From an uncultured Pseudomonas sp. (GTDB lineage Bacteria; Pseudomonadota; Gammaproteobacteria; Pseudomonadales; Pseudomonadaceae): 64,000 bases of DNA. The position numbers and the translations under genes were made by a program. Location: NCBI RefSeq assembly GCF_913777995.1, contig NZ_CAJYVE010000016.1:1-64000 (forward strand), in the 5' to 3' direction. Under the pieces are notes generated by a model. That model was not told the DNA's origin. It was given only the letters and a program-made list of their open reading frames with translations, and did not search any database. Shown piece after piece: positions 54,187 to 61,380 of this stretch. Each line of letters starts with the position of its first letter. The first letter of the stretch is position 1.

Positions 54187-54213
54187 GCAAAAACCCGACA
54201 CGTGGTCGGGTTC
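54187..54213 (-). terminator. Rho-independent terminator after fliD
   Basis: AACCCGAC and GTCGGGTT form an 8-bp stem with a 5-base loop, followed on the minus strand by further T residues (GGGTTTTTG). It sits about 20 bases after the fliD stop, in the fliD-fliS gap. Confidence 0.75.
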
Positions 54214-54230
54214 TTGTCACAAGCCTCCGC

Positions 54231-55670
54231 TTAGGAAGCGTTTTTCTGTGCATTCATGGCTTCGAAGATCGAGGTGATATTCGATGCTGTCGCCTTGAGT
54301 TGACCGACAACCAGATCCATAGCGTTGTATTTCTTGGTCAAGGTTGTGGTCAGGGTTTCGACGCGACGATCAAGCGCCGACTGATCGTTGGTCAGACGGG
54401 TCTTGGTTTTATTAAGGGCATCATTACGCTGATCCAGCACACCACCGGTCTTGGTGTAGGACTCAAGTGATTTCTCGATACGCTCGATCAATCCGCCGTT
54501 GGCATTGAACAGATCCTGGATCTGATTGCCGAACTTCTTGTCTTCCAAGGCGGCGGTGAACTTGATGGTGTCCAGCGAAAGTGTACCGTCGCTCTGCTTG
54601 GTGTTGATACCCAGCTGCGAGAGACTCGCCAAGCCGGAAGTCGACACAGAGGACGCCAGGACATTGCGAATGGTCGCCACGATGCCGCGAGGCATGGCAT
54701 CACCCGTCATGGCTGCCGCCGTGAACGTGCCGTCATCCGCCATGGTGCCCTTGGTCAGGGAAGTCGTGAGGTTGACGAGGGTGTTATAGGCATCGACAAA
54801 GCTCTGCAGCGACTTCTTCAAGCCATCGGTGTTGGTACCCACCGTTACCACAACCGACTTATCCGTGGCAGTAGCCGATACCAGGTCCAGGGTCAGACCG
54901 GAAATAGCATTGCTGACCGAATTCTTCGGGCTGGTGAGCGTCAAGCCATCGACCGTGAAACTCGCGTCTTTAGCGAGCTCACTGATGGTGCCCGCACCCG
55001 GATTACCGGTCGTTCCGGTTTGCGACATCAGCTTGGTGCCGTCGATATCCAGAAGCGTGCCGATGTTGCTGTCACCCTTGACACTGATATCAGTACCCGC
55101 GCCCGTCGTGGTCGAAGTGAAGACCAGACGAGAACCATTGGCATCATTGATGATGTTGGCACTGATGCCCTTGCCAAGCTTCTGCATTTCGCTGTTGATC
55201 TGGTCGCGAACCTGCTGCAAGCTCGAAGTGGCCGCGATGTTGATCTTGGTATCAGTGCCATTTTGACTGATGGTCAGCTCACCACTCGGAATGGCACTGG
55301 CCTGGCTGGCGCTGAGCGCAGCCGTGGCCACCTTCGAAGCAGTAGCCAGGTTCTGTACTTTGATGCTGTAGCTACCGTTGACCGCCGAGTTGGTTGCTGT
55401 TGCCTTGATCACCGACTCGTCTGCCGAGGTGGCAGCGAACCCCAGAAATGCCGGAGTGGTCGTGCTCTTGAGCGTATTCAGAGTGCTCTGAAAGGTCGCC
55501 AGCGCCGACTTGATCTGGCTGATGCCCGAGAGAGACGCCGTGTTGGCCTTGGTCTGCTTGGTAATCTGGTTCTGCTTGGCCGCCTTGTCGGAGTCGACCA
55601 GCACCTTGACGATGTCGCCAATGTTCAGGCCTGAACCGATACCGGTCGTCGATGAGATTGGACTTGCCAT
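54231..55670 (-). CDS. fliD: Flagellar filament cap protein FliD
   Basis: The 479-residue protein has the FliD N-terminus (SSTTGIGSGLNIGDIVKVLVD), where coiled coils assemble the cap. A central variable domain follows, then a C-terminal region with YTKTGGVLDQRNDALNKTKT and a terminal coiled coil (YNAMDLVVGQLKATASN). It caps the filament and folds incoming flagellin. ATG 55670 has GGAG six bases upstream. The central domain is Ser/Thr/Asn-rich. Confidence 0.95.
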   Translation of the reverse strand: MASPISSTTGIGSGLNIGDIVKVLVDSDKAAKQNQITKQTKANTASLSGISQIKSALATFQSTLNTLKSTTTPAFLGFAATSADESVIKATATNSAVNGSYSIKVQNLATASKVATAALSASQASAIPSGELTISQNGTDTKINIAATSSLQQVRDQINSEMQKLGKGISANIINDANGSRLVFTSTTTGAGTDISVKGDSNIGTLLDIDGTKLMSQTGTTGNPGAGTISELAKDASFTVDGLTLTSPKNSVSNAISGLTLDLVSATATDKSVVVTVGTNTDGLKKSLQSFVDAYNTLVNLTTSLTKGTMADDGTFTAAAMTGDAMPRGIVATIRNVLASSVSTSGLASLSQLGINTKQSDGTLSLDTIKFTAALEDKKFGNQIQDLFNANGGLIERIEKSLESYTKTGGVLDQRNDALNKTKTRLTNDQSALDRRVETLTTTLTKKYNAMDLVVGQLKATASNITSIFEAMNAQKNAS

Positions 55671-55732
55671 ATGCATCTCCTTCTAGAACGTTGCCAGTCT
55701 TTTGACCTTTCACCCGCATCAAAAGATCAGCA

Positions 55733-55747
55733 ACAAGTTTCGTGCCA
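55733..55747 (-). promoter_or_regulatory. Candidate sigma-54 promoter of fliD with imperfect -12 box
   Basis: TGGCACGAAACTTGT on the minus strand has a perfect -24 element, but the -12 reads TTGT rather than TTGC. It lies about 65 bases before the fliD ATG, in the end of flaG and the flaG-fliD gap. RpoN/FleQ control of fliD is known in P. aeruginosa, which raises the likelihood. Confidence 0.45.
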
Positions 55748-55751
55748 GGTA

Positions 55752-56123
55752 TCAGACCTTGGCACTGAACAGCATGCTGCTTGCGTCACTCAAGCGATCC
55801 GCCAGTTTCAGCACTTCCTCGTTGGGAATTTGCCGAACCACCTCGCCAGAATCACTTGCAATTACCTTCACCACTACCTTGCCAGAACCTTCGTCCACTG
55901 AAAACTCCAGCTTGCGCTGGATGGAATCGAGAAACTTCTGGATCTCGGCAGCGGCCGTCTTGACCTGCTCATTTTCATCCTGCTGTGAGCCTTTACTCTC
56001 TTTCGTCGGAGCCACAGCTTCAGCAACGAGAGGTTTTTTCTCAGCCACCTTATCCACTGCGACAGCATCACTCGCCGGTTTAGCGGCTGGATAAGACAAG
56101 TTCAGCCTAACGCCCATATCCAT
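55752..56123 (-). CDS. flaG: FlaG family protein
   Basis: The 123-residue protein has a Lys/Ala/Glu-rich N-terminal half and a conserved C-terminal FlaG domain (IQKFLDSIQRKLEFSVDEGSGKVVVKVI, then IRQIPNEEVLKLADRL in spirit: VVRQIPNEEVLKLADRL). FlaG affects filament length or stability in several bacteria; its molecular function is unclear. GAGG precedes the ATG. It lies between fliC and fliD, as in other pseudomonads. Confidence 0.9.
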   Translation of the reverse strand: MDMGVRLNLSYPAAKPASDAVAVDKVAEKKPLVAEAVAPTKESKGSQQDENEQVKTAAAEIQKFLDSIQRKLEFSVDEGSGKVVVKVIASDSGEVVRQIPNEEVLKLADRLSDASSMLFSAKV

Positions 56124-56143
56124 GTCTATTTACCTCTGAAAGT

Positions 56144-56178
56144 AAAAAAGCGAGAGAGCACTTGACGCACCCCCTCGC
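56144..56178 (-). terminator. Rho-independent terminator after fliC
   Basis: On the minus strand a hairpin runs from GCGAGGGGG to CTCTCTCGC (with G-T pairs) and is followed by TTTTTT. It starts 18 bases after the fliC stop and ends just before flaG, so fliC can be transcribed alone at a high level. Confidence 0.75.
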
Positions 56179-56195
56179 CGATACTCACCCCAGGA

Positions 56196-57044
56196 TTACT
56201 GGAGCAGTTTCAGTACAGCGGAAGGCAGCTGGTTAGCCTGGGCCAGGACCGAAGTCGAGGCTTGCTGCAGAGTCTGCTGCTTGGTCAGCTGGGCAGTTTC
56301 AGCAGCGAAGTCGGTGTCTTGTACACGACCCAGAGCGGCGCTGGCGTTCTCGTTGATGTTCTGCAGGTTGGAGATGGTGCTCGACAGACGGTTCTGAGCA
56401 GCACCGAGGTCCGCACGGCTGGAGTTCACCAGCGACAGAGCCGAGTCGATGGCAGCGATGGCGGCCGAGAACTTGGTTTCGGCATCAGCGCTGTCAGAGC
56501 CGGCGATGCTGATGGCGGAGTCCACGCCCAGGGCGCTGGCACCGAAGTCTTGGCTCAGGGTCAGGCTGATCTGGTTGGACGAACCAGTGTTGGAGCCGAC
56601 CTGGAAGGTCATGGTGCTGGCGGTGCCGTCGATCAGGTTCTTACCGTTCAGGTTGGTGCTCTGAGCGATACGGGTCAGCTCTTCACTCATCTGAGTGAAT
56701 TCTTTGTTCAGTGCGTCACGGTCGGTAGCGCTGTTGCTGTCGTTACGCGACTGGACGGCCAGCTCACGCATACGCTGCAGGATGTTGGTGGATTCTTGCA
56801 GGGCGCCTTCAGCGGTCTGGGCGATCGAGATGCCGTCGTTGGCGTTCTTGATGGCCATGGTCTGGCCTTTGATCTGCGAGTTGATGCGGGTAGCGATCTG
56901 CAGACCGGCGGCGTCGTCTTTGGCGCTGTTGATCTTCAGGCCCGAAGACAGACGGGTCATGGAGGTAGCCAGAGCGTCGGAAGCGCGACCCAGGTTCTTC
57001 TGAACGTTCAAGGAGGCAACGTTGGTGTTTACTGTTAAAGCCAT
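56196..57044 (-). CDS. fliC: Flagellin FliC
   Basis: The 282-residue flagellin has conserved D0/D1 ends: MALTVNTNVASLNVQKNLG at the start, the flg22-type epitope LSSGLKINSAKDDAAGLQIA, and the C-terminus ending LPSAVLKLLQ. The central region (about 165-215) is short and rich in Ser/Ala/Asp/Thr with several serine and threonine residues. In pseudomonads these are O-glycosylation sites, and glycosyltransferase genes lie just upstream here. ATG 57044 has GAGGAA upstream. It is the short-flagellin type (P. aeruginosa a-type flagellins are about 390 residues). Confidence 0.97.
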   Translation of the reverse strand: MALTVNTNVASLNVQKNLGRASDALATSMTRLSSGLKINSAKDDAAGLQIATRINSQIKGQTMAIKNANDGISIAQTAEGALQESTNILQRMRELAVQSRNDSNSATDRDALNKEFTQMSEELTRIAQSTNLNGKNLIDGTASTMTFQVGSNTGSSNQISLTLSQDFGASALGVDSAISIAGSDSADAETKFSAAIAAIDSALSLVNSSRADLGAAQNRLSSTISNLQNINENASAALGRVQDTDFAAETAQLTKQQTLQQASTSVLAQANQLPSAVLKLLQ

Positions 57045-57126
57045 GATGAATTCCTCGTTGGTTTGATTGCTGCGTGGCTTCCGGCCCCTGCAAGCGCCGG
57101 GTGTGCCTAGAGAACCTTCGTAATAG

Positions 57127-57153
57127 TTATCGTCGGCATGGCAAGTTGCTTGA
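57127..57153 (-). promoter_or_regulatory. Sigma-28 (FliA) promoter of fliC
   Basis: On the minus strand TCAAG (57153-57149) and GACGATAA (57134-57127) are separated by 14 bases, matching the FliA consensus TAAAG-N14-GCCGATAA at most positions. It leaves a leader of roughly 75 bases before fliC. No sigma-54 site was found here. Confidence 0.75.
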
Positions 57154-57252
57154 GGGGTTTTTTTGAATTTTTTTGCCAGCATGGCGCCAGACCATGCAAT
57201 TCAACGAGTTAGGGCGATTTCGCAGGGGGTACGAAGCCCTTTCTACAGAGAC

Positions 57253-57278
57253 AAAACGCCCGGCTTGAGAGGCCGGGC
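57253..57278 (-). terminator. Rho-independent terminator after the KAS III-like gene
   Basis: GCCCGGC and GCCGGGC pair perfectly around a 7-base loop, followed on the minus strand by GTTTTG. It starts about 21 bases after the KAS III-like stop. Confidence 0.8.
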
Positions 57279-57298
57279 ATTCAGATCAAACGAGGGGC

Positions 57299-58225
57299 TC
57301 AGGCGCGATAGAGGATCGCCGAACCCCAGGACAAGCCTACACCAAAGCCGCTCAGTGCCACCCGCTGCCACGAGGAGCCCAGCACGTGCTTCTCGATCAG
57401 CAGCGGAATGCTCGACGACACGGTGTTGCCGGTCTCGACCATGTCCTTGACGAACTTCTCGGGCTGCTCTTCGAAACGCCGGGCCACGGCGTCGACGATC
57501 GCCGCGCTGCCCTGGTGGATGCAGAAGGCGTCGATGTCTTCAGCCTTGAGGCCCGACTCGTCGAGCAATTCGTGCAGGTGCGCCGGAACCTTGAGCAAGG
57601 CGAAATTGAACACCTGGCGACCATTCATGTAGAACACGCCATCACTGACCTTCAGATGCGGTGCGCCCGAACCGTCAGTGCCGAACTTGGCCTTGCCCAA
57701 CTGCCAGGGGGCGTCCTCGCCCATCCAGGTGGCGGTGGCGGCATCGCCAAACAGCATGGTGGTGTTGCGGTCATCCGGGTCGACGATCTTCGAATAGGGG
57801 TCGGCGGTAACCAGCACGCCGTTCTTCAGGCCAGCGGCCTCCATGAAGCCTTTGATCGCATAGATGCCGTAGACATAACCCGAGCAGCCGAGGGAAATAT
57901 CGAACGCCGCCACGGCGGTCGACAGGCCCAGCTTGTCCTGAACGATGGCCGCCGTATGCGGCAGACCTTCTTCATCGCCATTCTGGGTGACGACGATCAG
58001 CACATCGATACTGTCGCGGCTCAACTGCGGGTTGCTGGCCAACAGGGCATTCACGGCTTCGACGCACAGGTCGGAGGTTTCCTGCGCAGCGTCTTTGCGC
58101 GGCAAAAAGGTGGAGCCGATCTTGCCGAGGATGAACTCTTCATCCTTGCCGAACCTGGCGCCTTGCGCGTAGTTGTCCACCCCAGCGGAGGGCACGTAAC
58201 TCGCTATGCTTTTTATGCCAATCAT
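57299..58225 (-). CDS. 3-oxoacyl-ACP synthase III (KAS III/FabH-like), flagellin-modification island
   Basis: The 308-residue thiolase-fold enzyme keeps the full KAS III catalytic triad: Cys114 in SLGCSGYVYG, His237 in CIHQGSA and Asn267 in ETGNTVSS. It should condense an acyl-CoA or acyl primer with an acyl-ACP. It is not in a fatty-acid gene cluster. It sits between fliC and two glycosyltransferase genes, the position of orf3 in the flagellin glycosylation island of P. syringae, where the KAS III-like protein is thought to supply the acyl decoration of the glycan sugar. I start at ATG 58225, not 20 codons earlier. Confidence 0.92.
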   Translation of the reverse strand: MIGIKSIASYVPSAGVDNYAQGARFGKDEEFILGKIGSTFLPRKDAAQETSDLCVEAVNALLASNPQLSRDSIDVLIVVTQNGDEEGLPHTAAIVQDKLGLSTAVAAFDISLGCSGYVYGIYAIKGFMEAAGLKNGVLVTADPYSKIVDPDDRNTTMLFGDAATATWMGEDAPWQLGKAKFGTDGSGAPHLKVSDGVFYMNGRQVFNFALLKVPAHLHELLDESGLKAEDIDAFCIHQGSAAIVDAVARRFEEQPEKFVKDMVETGNTVSSSIPLLIEKHVLGSSWQRVALSGFGVGLSWGSAILYRA

Positions 58226-58435
58226 CGTGGCTTCCCAAATTAGTAAACGGCGGAACAGGCGCCCTGAAGCGATCAGGCCGCTCACGTATCAATTATGTGA
58301 CGGATATTTTCAGGGGGCTGGCCACGAATAAGCAAGTCAGGCTCACTTCGCTCCCCGCAACGCACTCCATCAACAGATGCACGTTTGCGCTTGCAGGTCA
58401 CTGACGCAGCAGGTTTTACGACTGACAGCGGATCG

Positions 58436-58459
58436 AGGGCGGCCGCAGAAGGCCGCCCT
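58436..58459 (-). terminator. Strong GC hairpin after the second glycosyltransferase gene
   Basis: AGGGCGGCC and GGCCGCCCT form a 9-bp stem with a 6-base loop, starting 16 bases after the stop at 58476. There is no T-run, so it may be a weak terminator or an RNA-stabilising hairpin. Confidence 0.5.
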
Positions 58460-58475
58460 GCCCGCTCGAGAGGGA

Positions 58476-61361
58476 CTAGATGTCCAGCGTGTAGCCCTGG
58501 CCGCGCAGCGCCAGATGACGATTGTAGGCGGTATCGTGCTCGAAGGCGGCGGCCCATTTGCTGCGTAGCGCGTGCAAGGCTTCAGGCGCCTTGGCGATAT
58601 CGCCCGGATGCACCACCTGGACCTGCGGGGTCCATACGGTCAGGTAGCCGGCAGCCGACGCACTGAGGCATAGATCCACATCGGCATAGGCTGCAGCGAA
58701 CACCTGCTCGTCCAGCCCCCCGAGCGCTTCGAACAACGCTTTGTCGATCATCAGGCAGGCGCCCGACACCGCCGAGACATTCTGCTCGACGGCAAGACGC
58801 TGCATGTAGCCGACGTCCTGCTTGGTGGCGCCCACGAATGCCGAACCCACCGCGTCGTCAAAGCCCAGAATCAACCCGGCCTGGGTCACGCTGCCCTGCT
58901 GATCGACGAGTTTCACACCCACTACGCCCACTTCCGGACGTTGTGCCTGGTTGAGCATCGATTCGATCCAGCCGACGTTGATCACCTGGCTGCGCGCATC
59001 CAGAAGCACCAGGTATTCCCCCTTGGCCTGCTGGCTGAGCTGGTTGTGCATCGCGGCAGAGCTCATCGGCTCGTCGGCACGGAATACCCGGATGCGGTTG
59101 GAAAGCTTTTCCTGCTGCTGCAGCCAGGCGAACACCTCGGGAGACTGGCTGCCGGCATCGCCGATGAGCACCTCGTAACGTGGGTAGCGAGAGCGCTGCA
59201 GCAGGTTGACCAGGCAACGCTGCAAATCGGCCAGGTTGTCCTGGCAACTGATCAGCACCGAGACCATGGGGCGATGCTCATGCCGGTAGTCGATCTTGAA
59301 AGTACCTGGCGATGCCGAACCCACCTCGGCCTGGTAACCGCGGGTGGCCAGATGGCGGGTCAGGACCTTCTGCTGATCCTCATTGGCCTCCGGCGAGGGG
59401 GCCTGGCAAATCACCACAGGTTCGCTGAGGTGGGCCATGCCGCCCATGCCGCCCTGCTCGATCAAGCGCAACAGCAGATCGAACTCCAGCGCATCCGGAT
59501 AATCCCGCGAATAGCCGCCCGCCTCGACCAGTGCACTACGGCGTACCAGCCAATGACGCGCCATCAGGCTCGGCAGGCTCTGCAGCAGATCCAGGTTGAA
59601 ATCGGGCAGCAGCACCGGTTGTAGGGTGTCATCGGCCTGACGATGAATGCTGTCGACCGCCACGGCACGGCAATCGGCCGCGTCCATCAGCGCATCGCTG
59701 GCCAGCAACAGCCCGGCGGGGGTGAACTGCTCGCCCGCCTGGGCCAGCATCAGCCAGTCGACGTCGGATTGGCGAATGACCTGGTTGATCCGGTCGACGT
59801 AGTTGCTGGCGGTCACCTTCACGAAATGCAGCGTGTGCTGCAGGGTGGTCGCGGCCGGCAGCTCGCCCGTGGTAAACACGATGACCTTGAAGTTGCGGTA
59901 ATGGCTATTGATCAGGCTGTCGAAGCTGGCCTGTAACTTGAAGATATCGGCCTCGAGATCCAGCAATAGCACGCCGATCTGCGCGCCTGCCGGGTTAGCC
60001 GCCTGACGCACGAGCAGTCGCTTCAGCTCGGCAGCCTCCGGAGTTCGCGAAGCCAGCCACCTCAACAGGCGACCGGAAGGCATTTCGTCGAGCAAGCTGG
60101 CGTTGTCACGCGGGCTCGTTGCACGCAAACGCTGCCCCCAGGCGGTCAGTTGTTCGATCTGTTCGAGCCGGTCCTTTTCGTCACCCTGTTTGCTGCTACG
60201 CAGCTCCTGCTCCAGACGCCGTACGATACCTTCGCTGAAGGCATAGAGAGCGTAAGCCCGCCACAGTCGATTGAGCAGTGGCTCGGCATCCGGATTACTC
60301 TGCGGCCCTGCCAGTTCGGCCTGACGCAGCAGCACACCTTCCAGAGCGACCAACTGCCGCCCGGCGGGAAACACATGGATCAGGAATTCGACACGCGCCA
60401 GCACAGCGAAAAAGGCCTGGCTGTAGAACGGCAGCTCGACATGCTGACGCGGTTCGAAGTGTGCCTCACCCACTTCCCCGGCCAGATTCCAGATGCAGCT
60501 GAACAGCTTGTCGCGCCCTTGATAAGTCTGTTTCTTCAGCCCTTCGGCGAGCGACGCGAATGCCTCCAGCAGCCTGGATTCGTCGACCGGCAGGCTTGCA
60601 GCCAGCGCAGCGGCAAATGCCTGGCGCTCCGAACGAGTCTTGGGATCACTATGCTGCATGATGCCTTGCAGCGCGGCCGTGTGGCGGGCCTGCGCCTGAG
60701 CGTCAGCCAGATGCAGCGCATAAGGAACATCCAGAACACGCACCTGCCCGAGGTTCAGCAGATAGGCCGCCAGGCCAGCCTCCTGCAACGCGGCGCTGGT
60801 GCCACACGGCAAGGCCTGCAGGAAGGGCCGCAATGATGCCGTACGCAACACCGCATGCTGCAACGACACCGGCCGGCTCATGAAGCGCTCGATACGCTCG
60901 TGCCTCTCACCCTGATCATGACCGTCATCAACCTTGAGGTCTCGCAGCAGGTAATCGATTCGGTCAACGCCCGCCTCGTAACCGAGGCTGTAGCCTTGCG
61001 CTCCCACATGCCCAGGGTGCGCTTCCAGAAACTCGACCGCTTGCTCGAGTGCATCAGGCAACAGGAAGCTCTCGACGCTCGCCCAGACGACGTAAGGACT
61101 GTCGACACCCTCGAGGGCATGCAGGAGCCGTTCAGACAGCTCGGCGCCTGCCAGCTCGGGGACGTGCAGATAGTCAACGCCCACCCGGCCAGAGGCGTAG
61201 GCATCGGCACTCGCACTGCTGTCGAGCACCTTCACGACCATCGGGAAATCGCCGTACCAGGCCAAGGCACGGCGCAGGAATTCACCCTGCTCGCAGGCCA
61301 GCAGGATGAGCGTGAAGCGAGAGTCTACCGATGGCACTTCATGGCCGTTAGTGCTTTGCAT
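58476..61361 (-). CDS. Large flagellin glycosyltransferase with tandem GT2-type domains (Fgt2-like)
   Basis: The 961-residue protein has a clear C-terminal GT2 (GT-A) domain from about residue 660: PMVSVLISCQDNLADLQRCL, YEVLIGDAGSQSPEV, EYLVLLDARSQV, and AYADVDLCLSASAAGYLTVW near the end. A second, more degenerate GT2-like unit lies around 480-640 (AQIGVLLLDLEADIFKLQASF, then NFKVIVFTTG, LMLAQAGEQF, LPDFNLDLLQSLP). The N-terminal 150 residues resemble another GT2 start but lack the acidic DxD, and about 290-450 is helical. Position beside fliC and a KAS III-like gene points to flagellin O-glycosylation. I start at MQSTNG (AGGA six bases upstream); an ATG two codons earlier is possible. Confidence 0.83.
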   Translation of the reverse strand: MQSTNGHEVPSVDSRFTLILLACEQGEFLRRALAWYGDFPMVVKVLDSSASADAYASGRVGVDYLHVPELAGAELSERLLHALEGVDSPYVVWASVESFLLPDALEQAVEFLEAHPGHVGAQGYSLGYEAGVDRIDYLLRDLKVDDGHDQGERHERIERFMSRPVSLQHAVLRTASLRPFLQALPCGTSAALQEAGLAAYLLNLGQVRVLDVPYALHLADAQAQARHTAALQGIMQHSDPKTRSERQAFAAALAASLPVDESRLLEAFASLAEGLKKQTYQGRDKLFSCIWNLAGEVGEAHFEPRQHVELPFYSQAFFAVLARVEFLIHVFPAGRQLVALEGVLLRQAELAGPQSNPDAEPLLNRLWRAYALYAFSEGIVRRLEQELRSSKQGDEKDRLEQIEQLTAWGQRLRATSPRDNASLLDEMPSGRLLRWLASRTPEAAELKRLLVRQAANPAGAQIGVLLLDLEADIFKLQASFDSLINSHYRNFKVIVFTTGELPAATTLQHTLHFVKVTASNYVDRINQVIRQSDVDWLMLAQAGEQFTPAGLLLASDALMDAADCRAVAVDSIHRQADDTLQPVLLPDFNLDLLQSLPSLMARHWLVRRSALVEAGGYSRDYPDALEFDLLLRLIEQGGMGGMAHLSEPVVICQAPSPEANEDQQKVLTRHLATRGYQAEVGSASPGTFKIDYRHEHRPMVSVLISCQDNLADLQRCLVNLLQRSRYPRYEVLIGDAGSQSPEVFAWLQQQEKLSNRIRVFRADEPMSSAAMHNQLSQQAKGEYLVLLDARSQVINVGWIESMLNQAQRPEVGVVGVKLVDQQGSVTQAGLILGFDDAVGSAFVGATKQDVGYMQRLAVEQNVSAVSGACLMIDKALFEALGGLDEQVFAAAYADVDLCLSASAAGYLTVWTPQVQVVHPGDIAKAPEALHALRSKWAAAFEHDTAYNRHLALRGQGYTLDI

Positions 61362-61380
61362 AGTCATTCCTGTTGTCAAA

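Noticed and set aside
56196..57182. Longer flagellin starting at 57182
   Set aside because: The 46 extra residues include the sigma-28 promoter and 5' leader; the ATG at 57044 has a good Shine-Dalgarno and gives the standard flagellin N-terminus.
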